From Effrenium voratum (Eukaryota > Sar > Dinophyceae > Suessiales > Symbiodiniaceae): a stretch of DNA of 64,000 bases. The stretch's first letter is position 1; every line of letters begins with the position of its first letter. Both the position numbers and the translations under genes were made by a program. Below are positions 46,741-58,800 of the stretch, piece after piece. The notes under the pieces were generated by a model, which worked only from the letters and a program-made list of their open reading frames with translations, was not told the DNA's origin and did not search any database. The stretch covers positions 271,379 through 335,378 of the forward strand of contig CAUJNA010001013.1 in assembly GCA_963377175.1 (NCBI GenBank), in the 5' to 3' direction.

Positions 46741-47330
46741 AGAAGGGATTCCCAAAGACATCCCCAACGACATGACTAGAAAGAACCCTAAAAGCCGTCC
46801 ACAACAAATACTTCAACGCATCCCCAACGCATCCCCAAAGACTTCCCCACAAACATCCCCAGAACCCCAGCGACGCACCGAACAAATATGAAGCAATTTC
46901 CCCAAAACAACTCCCCCAACAGACACGCCCAGCGACATCTTCCCAAAAAAGCTCCCACCCAACATTCCCCAAAAATATCCCCAAAGACCAACCCCAAAGA
47001 CATTGCCCAACAAGAATGATCCGAACCACACCCCAGAGACACATTCACCCAGTTTCCCCCGAAAGCAACCCCCAAAGACGCTCTCCAAAGATCCCCCCGC
47101 ACGACGCCAAAAAACAGTCCCAAAGACAGCCAACCGCATTGCCAAACACATCTCCAAACAGAAACTTCCAAACACCCCAAAGACATCCCCAAAGACATCC
47201 CCAAAGACACGCCAAAGACATTCCCGAAGATGTGCCCCGAAAGACATCCCCTCATTTCACCTTCCAAAGACATGCCTCGAATCATCTTCCAAAGGCAATG
47301 TCACCCCGAAAGACATTTCTCTGGTCAGGC
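46741..47330. repeat. 12-bp minisatellite (CCCCAAAGACAT)
   Basis: Degenerate CCAAAGACATCC units for about 590 bases, best preserved at 47175-47220. It begins 50 bases after the reductase stop codon. Gly/Phe/Val frames on the opposite strand (FGDVFGDVFG) are artefacts. Confidence 0.88.
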
Positions 47331-49145
47331 GGGGGGAAAGGCATAGGTGTCCTTTTTGGTTTGGTATGGGTGAAACTAGAGGGTTCAGTTTGGTTCTTTC
47401 GAGGCGGGACTCCGCAAATGAACTTCACGCACTGCTTTTGTATTGAAACGCTGCTCCGCAACTGGAGATGATGTGCGCATTTGCTGCTTGGGGGCGGAGG
47501 CATCTATGTCTTTGGGGCAGGTCTTGTCTTGGGGGCGGTGTCTCGGAAATGTCTGTTGCTGGTCTTTCCAGTGTTTTTGGGAACGTCTTGGTGTCTGCGG
47601 GGATGTCTTCGATGTTCAACACAAGTCTACCACACTCAGCCCGGCTCGAAGGGAAGGGTGCAGGTTTCAGCACCAAAGTCGCAACTGTTCAGTGCAAACG
47701 TTGTACGCGAAGTGCGCTTCCGCAGCCCCGGTTCGAAAGTGGCACCGGTCAAATGAATTGTAGCTATCTCAACAAGGATGCCATCTTTGACCCCAAGGAA
47801 AACATCTATTCAACAGCATATCATTTGGTCCGACCACTCAGCCTTCCAATTTCGCACCATTTCGCACCTGCTGCGCGGTTGCCATTCAGGCATCATACCA
47901 TGCTAGCATTTGCAGATAAGTGATTGCACGGTTCTGTTGTTTTTGAGAGCGAGGCTCCCTGATCATGGAAGGCCTTATGGCTATCGCGCCAGCAAGATCA
48001 GCAAATTACAAAATAAGTTGGCGGCTATTTATGCACAGAATTGATTGCTCCTAGTCACTAGACGGTTTGCCCCTGCTACCCCTGCTCTCTCCCCACTTGC
48101 CTCCCCACTTGTCTCCCCCACTTGTCTCCCCACTGGCATCCTCCTCGCTTGTCTTCCTGCTTGTGCTTGGTGACAGGGTCATGGCTTGCCAATGCGTGCA
48201 GAGCCCAGTTCGTTGTTCCTTTCTCTTTGCACCCCATTCACGCGAGGCAAATGCCTCTTGACTTGACCTGGCAATTTGATTTGGCTTCGCAGACATGGTC
48301 GGCAGTTGCGGCCATGTGTGGTTTTATTGAACCAATCGAGAGCACTTTTCTCAACCTTAACAACATGGCGCCCCCAGAGTCTCGCCCCCAGAGATGTGAA
48401 CGAGGTCTCTCATTGATTCATGCCTGCTTTGCCTGGAGGTATTGGCCACAGTGACATTGCTCATCGGTACAGAGCCTCTCGTAGATCTGTGGACGACTTT
48501 ACGCAGTGGCGGTCCACTTGATCTTTTTGATCACTGGCCAAGTAACGTGGCAAAGACTGCCGCCGACTTAGATGAGTAGTGATGGGTGCCTAGCCGAAGG
48601 CCAGGTTTGATTTCTGGTCGATTTTTTGTGTTTTGGCATAGTGCCAGCCTGGTATAGCCTGGAGAGTGTCAAGACACACATGACCGTGGCTGGCTCTTGG
48701 CCAACAGAGCGCGATTTTGGCAGATGCCAAACTCGGCTTGAAAGGCCCATTGAGTTGCAGAAAATGCGCTCATTGTTACTTTCAAACCCATTCAACCATC
48801 TTATGTTGAGAGTTAGTCTAGCACAAGCAGCACTTCTAGGCAACCTGGCAACGCCAACATTTGAGTTGATCCATTTACCTGCTGGCATGATTCGTCTCAA
48901 ACATCAGGAACTGGAGTATACGCAACTGCTGCCCTTTCAAACACCTCGCTCAAATAGGTTTCATTGAGCCTGTTTCAGCATCAAGCAGTGACATCCTGCA
49001 TTCAGATATTGAATGCGCCTCGTGTCCGAGGGCTGAACTCGACTGAAGTTTGCTGTGCGTCAGCGCTCTCCGCTGCGGCAAAGCGACGTTGGAAGCGTTG
49101 GGACGTGTGGGAGTCGGAGCAATGGCGTCGGCATGGTCCTTGCTC
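47331..49145. other. No assignable gene
   Basis: Mixed sequence between two + strand genes. Frames near 47750-47920 and 48620-48960 are open but match no family I know. Confidence 0.4.
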
Positions 49146-49558
49146 TCACGGGCTTCAGGCGAAGATGGCTGGGGACAAGCACTGCAGCAGTCACGAAGCT
49201 CCACCAAGCAGCAAAGCGATCCAGAAATTCAGATGGCGAACTTCTCGAGCTTTTTCAGACTGTCACTCGTAGTTTGGAAATCATCACCCCGCGGCAGCTT
49301 GCTCTAGTTGCATGGTCTGCAGCACGTTTACACTTCAACTTCAGCTGCTATGATGCGCGACAAATCCCACAGCAAATTCTGATACGAGCTGCAGAACTGG
49401 ATGCGCAAGGCGTATCAATGGTGATGTGGTCATTGGCCGTCCTCAGCCATTCCGAGGTGGAGCCGCTTCTGGCTAGCGTTGTGTTGAAGTTGCCCGAGCT
49501 GTCCATCCAAGGAGTGTCCAACACTCTCTGGGCTTGCGCGGTGCTGCGCCAGGACGGC
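49146..49558 (+). CDS. Helical-repeat exon of RAP/heptatricopeptide-type protein
   Basis: Reads three alpha-helical repeats with the shared pattern Q/G-x-x-x-x-x-W-x-x-A: ITPRQLALVAWSAARLHF, DAQGVSMVMWSLAVLSH and SIQGVSNTLWACAVLR. Repeats of this kind (L-A-x-x-x-W-A-x-A-x-L) occur in FASTK/RAP and heptatricopeptide proteins, which are numerous in dinoflagellates and apicomplexans and bind organelle RNA. It probably ends near CAGGACG|GCTG (GC donor). The RAP domain itself was not found. The start is uncertain; the open frame begins near 49055. Confidence 0.62.
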
Positions 49559-50767
49559 TGTTTTGCATTGCCAACTCAGCACTTTTGGGATTGGAAACCA
49601 AGTGACATTTGCCAACAAGCCACGCGTAGTCCTCAGCCATGTCATACGCGATAGCTGTGTCAGAACTGACCTTGACATTTGTGACAATCTGCGGCAGAAC
49701 TGACCTTGAGCTGTGACAGACACAGTCCCGACTCCCGAGCAGTGCCAGCAGAGCTACAGACCAAAGCCTGAGACCGCCAGTTGCCCAACCCAGACAGCTT
49801 GAGCCAGCTATGACAGAGACTCTCAGGCCTCTCGCGACGCAATGCCGAACAGATTAAGTGGGCACACACAGACTAAATCATGCCGTGGCTGGTTTTTGGT
49901 TCAGCCGACCCTGGTTGGGGGGGCCCACGCTTCTACTGTGATTAAGAGACATCAGCGGAGCTGTTTGGTCCGTCATGTTCTCTCCGACCACGACAGCCGC
50001 AACAACATCCGACCATGACAGCTGCGACAGAGTTGATCCTGAGCTTGAGACGGGCAGAGGCCTGCACCCGAGTCTCTTGCCAGTGCAACCCAGCAATAGC
50101 CCAGACAGCTGTACTGCTGATGAATGCCAAGGTGAGCAGCGCCCAAATCCCCTACGATGACGTTTATCTAAACGGTTTCCTAAATGGCTTCCGCTACAGG
50201 AAAGTCCTGCATCGCGAAAGCTCGCGAAAGCGTTTCCCAAAAACCCGGTTCGCGAAAGCTCTGTGAAAGGGCTACTTGTGTGTTCAGACAGCGCTTGGGG
50301 CACACGAAAAGAGCAGGCGTTGTCTGCGCGAGAGTATCCTGTGTTGTCTAACTGTGTGCAGGCTGTTTGCCAGTTTCGAAAATGGAGAGGGGGGGAGGGC
50401 GGGGCGGCCGGGTTCCGCGAAAGCTCCACGAAGCTTTCCGACAGGGAAGGCGTGGGCCCAAGATCCCAGAATCTACTGAACAATGGCGTGTTTTCAGCAG
50501 CAGCTGCCAAAGTGCACTTGGTTTGCTACTCTTGTGCTAAGAGTCGCGATTTTCAAGCTGGAGCTACCAAAGTGTACCAGATTAAAGCAGGTTGCAAAGG
50601 ATGCGGCGCGATGCAGCCATGCTTGTTGTACTCACAGGAGCGCACGCCGATGATGAACGCACTTCAAAGGCAGCCCATGCTTTCGAAGGCAAGAAGCTTA
50701 GTCTCACCGCAACTTCAAAAGCTTTTGTCAGCAAGCTCAACACACGCTTGCCTTGTCCTTTGACAGG

Positions 50768-50850
50768 TTGCTTTTGCATCATCTCAAGCAGCCTCCAACA
50801 TAGCCAGGGCCTTCTCTCATGTAATCTCGCAGGCTCGCAGGCTTGAAGAT
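50768..50850 (+). CDS. Probable further helical-repeat exon
   Basis: Reads FASSQAASNIARAFSHVIS, again the pattern with a conserved small residue and aromatic spacing (N-I-A-x-A-F), preceded by GACAG. Same strand as the exon at 49146-49558. Confidence 0.42.
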
Positions 50851-50934
50851 CAATTATGCACTATCATTTTCACAGCCATTGCATGACTCCCCGATGCATG
50901 TTGCGTTGAGGTTTGGGCAACTGCCCGACTGTCA

Positions 50935-51094
50935 TGGGCTGGTTCTCCGATTCAAGAGGCCTGTCCGATGCTTTGTTTGGCCTGTCCCAGAGAGCCGCCG
51001 AGTGTTTGAGAGAAGTGCAGGCAGCAGCGCAGCTTGCGTGCCATCGAGTTCTGGAGCTGCGCCCGGCTGAAGCAGCTGCCATTGTGTGGGTGCG
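50935..51094 (+). CDS. Probable further helical-repeat exon
   Basis: Reads LSQRAAECLREVQAAAQLAC and VLELRPAEAAAIVWVRL; the latter matches the repeat core P-x-x-x-A-x-I-V-W-x-x. Borders are not firm. Confidence 0.48.
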
Positions 51095-51400
51095 GCTTCC
51101 GAAGTTCAGATCTTGTGACTGTCGCTGCAACTCAATTTGGCAGGCCATTGCAGGCAAATCCCGGCCGGGCGCCAAGCGTTGTAGGCTTGATGACATTCAG
51201 GATGTTCGGAATCTGTTTGTTGAGGGATTCCATGCCTCTTCAGCTGTTTGAATCAAGCCGTTGCCTACAGACGTATTTCGTCAGAAGTCCAAGATTCCAG
51301 GTGTGATTAATGTGACAATGCGAGCTTGGGTCAGAGATTGAACACTCACTGATTCACTGGTTTCATGTCCTTTGTGTTCAGCATTCTCAAATAGCCTATT

Positions 51401-51787
51401 GTGTTGAAGCACATGGCCGCCTTCATGCAGTCAGTCTTGCTGGTGGCAATTGGGCTGATTCACCCGCTGGCTACGGCGCAACTGGATATTCCACAGTGGC
51501 ACTTCAAGGTGACTTTGGAAGATTCGCTGCATTTGCCTCCTGGAACACACGGGCCAGATTTGCTGGCAGATACGGCTTTCACAGAGTTTGTGCGAAATTT
51601 GTTCTTTGGAGCCATGGTCCTGCCAATCGCGCACATTCCTGCCAGCGGGTTTGATCTGCAGAATGCCACGGTATTAGAGGATGTGAATGCGGAAGCCATC
51701 AATGCACACGGCGGAGTCGGGCAAGGTAAGAAGATGGTCCGATTTGAGGCCCTTCTTTCGGTGGACAGCAGACCCGTTGCAAGCTAA
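51401..51787 (+). CDS. Unknown 128-residue open frame with signal-like N-terminus
   Basis: From ATG 51401, or 51413, it begins with a hydrophobic stretch (FMQSVLLVAIGLIHPLATAQ) that could be a signal peptide. It continues as balanced, soluble-looking sequence (LDIPQWHFKVTLEDSLHLPP) to a TAA stop. No family is recognised. It may be a small gene, an exon, or chance. It lies between helical-repeat exons, so a nested or intronic position is possible. Confidence 0.3.
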   Translation: MLKHMAAFMQSVLLVAIGLIHPLATAQLDIPQWHFKVTLEDSLHLPPGTHGPDLLADTAFTEFVRNLFFGAMVLPIAHIPASGFDLQNATVLEDVNAEAINAHGGVGQGKKMVRFEALLSVDSRPVAS

Positions 51788-52522
51788 GACAGTCGTGGCG
51801 TTTCCAGAGCTGTGCTTGAACAGAACTGAAGAAAGTGCTTTGGTGTGCCACGCCGATTCGGCAGAACATGCATTTCGTGACAACTAACTTGTTTGCCAGA
51901 TTTGTTTGCCACTAAGGTTGCCATCGAGATATGGCGCATGCCGGCACTGTCTTTGGCTGGCCTTGCTCCGTGGCGAAAATTGCGCATCGAGGCTCTCACC
52001 GACATGTCGGTGTTTCAGTGAGATGGTGCTGATGTTGTGATAGCGTTTCACAGAGTAAAGGCCAGAGTGCACAGGGCGGGCCACTTTCACCCTCTCTCTC
52101 GCGGAGCTGAGCTCCAGAGGGTCCCTCAGGAGTTGCAGTTGCAAGGCAATGAAACAAGATGGGTCCAAGATCAATTAGCAGCTTGCTAAGATCGGACAAG
52201 CTGAGTGTGACTCAGTCAGGTTGGCTGAGTTCAGCTTTGTTTCAGACAGTTTGTGACAATCGCTCAGGCCTGGGCCGAGGGCTCGTCGGGCATTGGACCT
52301 CATCACCCAGCAGGCGCGAATTGATTCCGCAGTAGGGCGCAAAGTGAAGAACAACCTGAAGCAATACCGCATTGAAGTCTTTTGGCTCATTATCATTTAA
52401 TTAGTCTAATCCCGTAGATGAATACTGTTTCGACTGTTTGACATTGATCCCCCGGATCAGTGCCGGGGTTTACTATTGTGATTCCCCACGATCAAGCGCT
52501 GGCTGCCTGACTGCCCGCATTG

Positions 52523-52716
52523 CGCTGTGAAAATACAGAAGCTGTACAAACTATTTCATGACGCTTTCCTGCAACTAGCTCCTGCAAGAGCTGTTGTGGA
52601 AAATCTGACAAGGCATATGTCTGAGCTCGTTTCAGACCTTTGCAGCTGCCAGGCTGTTTCTTGTCCAGAGCCGAAGATCATGGCTGCCTGTGTGTGGTCT
52701 ATGGCAGAGAGCTGAG
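52523..52716 (+). CDS. Probable further helical-repeat exon
   Basis: Reads KLYKLFHDAFLQLAPARAVV and PEPKIMAACVWSMAES. The second part keeps the repeat core (P-x-x-I-x-x-x-V-W-S-x-A). Same strand as the other helical-repeat exons. Confidence 0.45.
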
Positions 52717-52719
52717 CTA

Positions 52720-55700
52720 CACAAGAGCAGTTTGTCCTTCAGTGCGAAGCCAATTAGGCAACTCTTCTTGTCACTGCAAGAGGCTCAAGACAGAGAGCGG
52801 GCCTGCAAGGGTAGCGTCAAATGCTCCAGCTCTGAAGAAGATGGAAGCGGAGAGAAGTCGGTCTAGTCCAGGCAAAGCCTTTGTGGGAGCAACTTCAGGC
52901 TGCGGTGGAAGTGTGGACCTTACAATGAGAGTTTCTTGCGTCCTCCCTGCACAAACCCGTTTATGCTTTGGAGGCTGTCAGCAAGCAGGCCAAGGGTTTC
53001 AAATCTCAAGAGCCGTGGTCTTAGCGGTCTTAGCGGTCTTAGCGCAGCATGCACAGATCCCGCAAGGCTTTCGCACGTGTTTTGGGGTTTGGCCTCGGTG
53101 AGCCTGAGCAGCTCCTCGCCCTTGTGGCAGGCATGGCAATGGCAATCATTGTTTGTCATTCCTTTTGACTTGTGACAACTGGACATTCGCGCAAGTAGCA
53201 AACAATGCAAGCAGAATCTGCGTAGATTATGCTGCGCACATGCCTGTCAAACTTCCGAAGACATCTGTTCAAGAGCTGCAGGCCAAGCCAACATTAACGA
53301 CTACGGGCGTGGTCAACTCAAAAATATGTTTGAACCGTTTGCCCGCAAAAGGCGCGAGAAGGCTTTGCGAAAGGGCTGCGTCCAAAATTACACGCTTGAG
53401 ATTTAGATCTTTAACCAACTAGTTTAAAAACAAACTTTCCAGCGCGAATGGATTTTGCCAGCGCGACTGAAGTTTCATGCGGTCCACGCAGCAGCCGCAA
53501 AAGGGTTTTCGCAGCAGCCGCAAAAGGACAACCAGGCTTTCTGTGGCCTCCGCTAAAACCAGCGCTTCTCCCAGCCCAAACTCACCCGAACCCAATCCTG
53601 CCGCCACCCTACAGTACTCCCATCCTGAACTAACAACCCAGGAAGGGCGAAGCTGTTCCACCAGGCATCGCTCGCTCAGAAAAAGGAGAACAAGGTTACT
53701 ACTTGAACAGAGAACTCTCACCAGCGCTACCCAGCAGAACGATGTGGTGAAGGCAGAGCCCTAGGGGAAGTAGAAGCAGCATGGCGCCCACCACCCAGCC
53801 ATGCGGAAGAGGCAACCGTGTACAGGGCCATGTCGTGTGCAAGGCTGGATCCCAGTCCAGCGGCGAACGTCACAAGGATGCGCGATCAGGCTCTTCGGGA
53901 TCGGCCTTTGTGTCGGGAGCTTGAGCTAGGAGGAGATGCGAGGAGATGTGGGGAAGCTGAGATCTTTGACCGCGAGATGCCGCCGCTTGGCGTCGCCGTC
54001 CAGCCCATTGCGATGTAGCAGTCGAGGGCGAGATGAGGCAGCGTTGCAAGGAGGCCATCTTGCACTGACCTTCAACCAGGTGCTGCTGGAGAAGGAGAGA
54101 GCGGCGACCAACAGCTTGACCTAGGGGAGGTGTGATCTCGTCTACCCAGATTCAGTCGCACTGTTGCTGGCGATCGCGCGGCCGGCTCGAGCTGCAGTGG
54201 AGGGACAGGGACCCCACCGAGAGCCTGAAGCAGTTCTTGAGTCCAGAATGTCCAGGTCACCGCGAGACTCTCGGGAAATCCAAAAGCCCGCAAGCGTAGC
54301 CATCTTGGCGATCCGCAGATGGCCGGCTCCGGCGCGCTCTATTGGGTTTTGTGCATCGGCAGCCGCGCACGTTCTGTGCGGAGGGCTCTGCGCGGCCGTC
54401 GGAAGTCGCATTTCCGTATTCACTTTTGCACGGCCTGCGCGATAGCAGGGGGCCTGCCAACAGTTACATTTTCCGCGGGGCTTTCTGGTCATAAACCGTC
54501 ATAGACCCGCTGGATTTACGCGTCGGCGCGCACTCTGCGGCCCTTGAAAAGGTGCTCGGAGAAAGTACATTCAGAATCTCCTTGTTCAAAATTGAACAAT
54601 ATGATCTTTCGCGGCGGCGCTGCCAAAATCGACCACAGCGATTGCGCGCGCGCCAGGCGCAGTTGCTCCCTGACCAATCGCGATTCCCGAGAGTCATGAG
54701 GGTCAATCTCTCCGAGCAATCTCTCCCAGCATGATATTTGAACAATCTCAGCAATTCTATGATGTTCCTCGCATTTTTTCTTTGGGCGCGGCCTCTCGAT
54801 CACGTCCTTTGAGCAGTCTCTTTGCGCCGCCTCTGGGCGGCATGTCTCTGCGTAGTCTCTTTAGCACACTCTTCTCGAGAATGCATTGCATCCCTGTGCA
54901 GTCTTTCAGGCGAGTTTACTGCAAGAACCCTGGTCAGCAGTGCCACTGTGTTTCAGGTATGAAAGCTGACAGAGGTGTTTAACACTCTGGCTGATTGTTG
55001 AGTTCTTCGCGACAGCGGGCAACTGCATGATAGATTCGAACATGTGCCTGTGCACGCACGGACACCCACACACACATGAGTCAACCTCAGAATTATCAAA
55101 GACCACTTTATCAACGGCGTTTCATTCAATACTGGTTTTTTGCATTTTCCTCACAAAAAACGATACCCCTGAACATGGTTTGTGCTGGACCTTCGAGCTG
55201 GAGCTGCCGAAGTCTAACTTGTGTACCGTGCCTGTACTGAAAGCTGCGACTTGCGACCTGGAGGTTGCTGCCAGCAAGCAAAAGCCGCTTAGACTGACAC
55301 GTGACCGCAGCAAGCTGCGACCTTCGAGCTGGAGCTGCCGAAGTGTAACTTGTGCACTGCGCTTGTGGTGAAAGTTGCGACTTGCGACCTTGAGGTTGCT
55401 GCCAGCAAGCAAGCCGCCAAGACTGATATATGATTACCGCAAGGCAGAGAAGGCTATTGTGTGTTTGCTTGGCTCTAACAGCTTATGGGAAATTGTGAAA
55501 ATTTTCGTCACGCGACACACGCCCAGAACGATACCCCGGTCGATACCCCGTCGATACCCCGAGCATAGGCCCGAGTTGCATGTCATGCTCAGATTGTGCC
55601 ATGTCAATGTGCGCGCACAGTCAACATGGGTGTCGTGAAAGGCTCTTGCCCATGCGGCCCTGTCGCAGATCCAGGACTCGGTGATTCGACAATTTGCTTT

Positions 55701-56530
55701 GCGCGGCACACTTTGCAGGAGCTTTCGTCAACAGAGCTCGCAGCAATTTCTTGGGCAATGGCCGCCACACGATGTGTTTGGTGGGCACCCCAGATCCAAA
55801 TACACATTTCTGCGTTGCCGAAGTTTGGTATAAGCAATGGGAACCCACATAGCACTTCAAGGGAAGCTTCTGAGACGTAAGCTCTGGTAGGCGATGGCCA
55901 CATGTTAATCGAGTGAGTGACATCAGATGCCATGTGACACTTCCCTGTTCCGAGACGTCCTCTTTGTGATGTTTGCATTTTGTCCTTTAACTGGCTCAGA
56001 GAACCATTGCAGCATCGTTTGTGTGACCAGGTGTCACATTTTTCAGACAGGCCTACATGGTCGACTGCGCTAGCTGCATCCAGGGCGCACGACACACCGA
56101 ACCTCCGCACGCCAACTTGGTTGCAGCCAGCGACATTGCATACTCTGGTACAGGTGCCGAGTGCCATTTTGTCATCTGAGTCTTGCATCGCTTGCGTGGT
56201 CCTGGGCGACCCTCGAGTTTGAGTCTGGCTTCTTATCCAGCTCAGCCACTTTGCAGGGAGTTAGAACAGCGGGCCCAAAGAAATTGGACAGGGCATATCA
56301 CGAAAGCTAATTCAGAACGGGTGCTGATTAAGCAGAGTTGTTTCTTACTTTGCTATCTTTGCCAAACGGCGGCGGCGATTTTCCATGATTTTCCAAGCTC
56401 TGCGACAATTTGATCTTCCGAGCCCCTTTGAGGTCTGGGGCTAAGGATTGCTCTTAGTTTTGAACCCTGCCGCCCCCGCCTTGTGTTCTCTGAGAGTCTT
56501 TGCCCTTCCAGCATTTTTACAAGCCCTCCC
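52720..56530. other. No assignable gene
   Basis: 53.7-54.5 kb is GC-rich. CTTAGCGGT occurs in triplicate near 53020-53045. A 131-bp tandem duplication lies at 55189-55440. No open frame matches a family I recognise. Confidence 0.45.
55189..55440. repeat. 131-bp tandem duplication
   Basis: ACCTTCGAGCTGGAGCTGCC begins at 55189 and again at 55320. The copies share GTTGCTGCCAGCAAGCAA and differ at scattered sites. Related sequence (AGCTGGAGCTACCAAAGTGT) is at about 50557-50577, and weaker similarity lies at about 20940-20972. Confidence 0.8.
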
Positions 56531-56536
56531 TCAGCG

Positions 56537-57860
56537 AACACACACACACACAGGTGCATGCGCAAGCGCGCACACCAAAACCACTCAACCACAAGCAACC
56601 CTCTCGGGCAGCACGCACCCAGGCAGGTGTGCAGGCACGTACTTAGCCGCCCGCCCGCCCGCCGGCCCGCCCGCACGCATGTGCAGCCGCACGCCCCCGC
56701 CCGCCACACACAAACACACACACACACAGACACAGAGACACACAGACGCAGAGACACACAGACACACAGACACACAGACACACAGACACACACACACAGA
56801 CACACAGACACACAGACACACAGACACACAGACACACAGACAGGCAGACACACAGACACACACACACACCACACACACACACACCACACACACACCACAC
56901 ACACACACACCACACACACACACACACCGCACACACACACACGCACGCACGCACGCACACACGCACACACACACAAACACCCACCCACGCACGCACCCAC
57001 CCACCACCCACCCACACACACACACCACACACACACAAACCCCACACACACACACCACACACACACCACACACACACCACACACACACCACACACACACA
57101 CACACCGCACACACACACACACGCACGCACGCACGCACACACGCACACACACACACACAAACACCCACCCACGCACGCACCCACCCACCACCCACCCACA
57201 CACACACACCACACACACACAAACCCCACACACACACACACCCCACACACACACACCCCACACACACACCACACACACACACACCACACACCCACACACC
57301 ACACACACACACCCCACACACACACACACCCCACACACACACACGCACACGCACGCTCGCACACACACACACACCCACCCACGCACGCACGCACGCACGC
57401 ACCCGCACCCACGCACCCACGCACCCACGCACTCACGCACGCACCCACGCACCCACGCACCCACGCACGCACGTACCCACCCACACACACCCACCCACAC
57501 ACACACAGACCCACACATACACACCCCACACACACACACACCCCACACACACACACACCCCACACACACACCCACCCCACACACACACACCCCACACACA
57601 CACACCACACATACACATACCACACACACACCCGACACACACGCACACACACCCCACACACACACAAACCCCACACACACACCACACACACACACAAACC
57701 CCACACACACACCACACACACACCCCACAAACACACACACACACACCACACACACACACCCACACACACCCACACCCACACCCACACACACACACACACA
57801 CACGCACCCCACACACACACACCCCACGCACCCACGCACCCACGCACCCACACACCCACT
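56537..57860. repeat. 1.3 kb CA-rich simple-repeat tract
   Basis: CACACA with interspersed CAGA, CCCA and GCAC units. Internal larger duplications exist: the ACCACACACACACA to CACCCACCCACGCACG block recurs about 180 bases apart near 56940-57010 and 57115-57190. Histidine/threonine and valine/cysteine frames are artefacts. Confidence 0.95.
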
Positions 57861-58136
57861 GACATGATAATCATCATGACGCATCCTCAGCATCACCAGC
57901 AGGCATCATGATAATCATGTCCACGCATCTTCTGCATCTCAAATCGGCTCGACTGATGATGATGATCATGATCATGATGATGACCACGATGATGATGATG
58001 ATGATGAACTGACATGATAATCATCATGACGCACCCTCAGCATCACCAGCACTCATCATGATAATCATGTCCACGCATCTTCTGCATCTCAAATCGGCTC
58101 TAACGGGACTGATGATGATGATCATGATGAGCACCG

Positions 58137-58167
<31 letters not shown>

Positions 58168-58633
58168 GTGACATGATAATCATCATGACGCATCCTCAGC
58201 ATCACCAGCAGTCATCGTGATAACGCGCTTTGATTGGCACGCTTCCACAGAACCTGCGCCCATTCTGGAGCGATCTTTTTCTTTCTTGGCTTGGTGCATT
58301 TTTGCAACAATCTGGTAAGAAAATGCGCCGCTGTAAGTGCCTACAATTCTGCTGCTGCTTGGAGCATGTGCGGTGCAGTTGCGTTTGCAGTAGTGGCTCA
58401 TCGCCGGTCACCCCGCAAGCCAGCCAGTTTTCTGGCCGCAAGTTGGGGCCGCGATGGGTCCCCTATTGTAGCCAGGGTGCGATGATGATGCTGATGATGC
58501 TGAACTGACATGATAATCATCATGACGCATCCTCAGCATCACCAGCAGTCATCATGATAATCATGTCCACGCATCTTCTGCATCTCAAATCGGCTCTAAC
58601 GGGACTGATGATGATGATCATGATGATGATCAC

Positions 58634-58670
<37 letters not shown>

Positions 58671-58800
58671 TGACATGATAATCATCATGACGCATCCTCA
58701 GCATCACCAGCAGTCATCATGATAATCATGTCCACGCATCTTCTGTATCTCAAATCGGCTCTAACGGGACTGATGATGATGATGATGATGATATGAGCGT
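57861..58800. repeat. CATCAT satellite, first variant (about 155-bp unit)
   Basis: The unit starts CTGACATGATAATCATCATG and contains CATGTCCACGCATCTTCTGC, then a variable ATG/ATC run. Starts are at about 57858, 58012, 58168, 58504 and 58671. Spacing is 153-167, except for one gap holding a non-repeat island. Confidence 0.88.
58213..58480. other. Unique island within the satellite
   Basis: About 270 bases without the ATG/ATC pattern, bounded on both sides by satellite. It contains a CTTTTTCTTTC tract and no recognised gene. It could be an insertion or a remnant of the sequence into which the satellite spread. No clear target duplication was found. Confidence 0.6.

Noticed and set aside
56353..57911. 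Long His/Thr and Val/Cys frames
   Set aside because: Artefacts of the CA-rich tract, present in several phases and on both strands.
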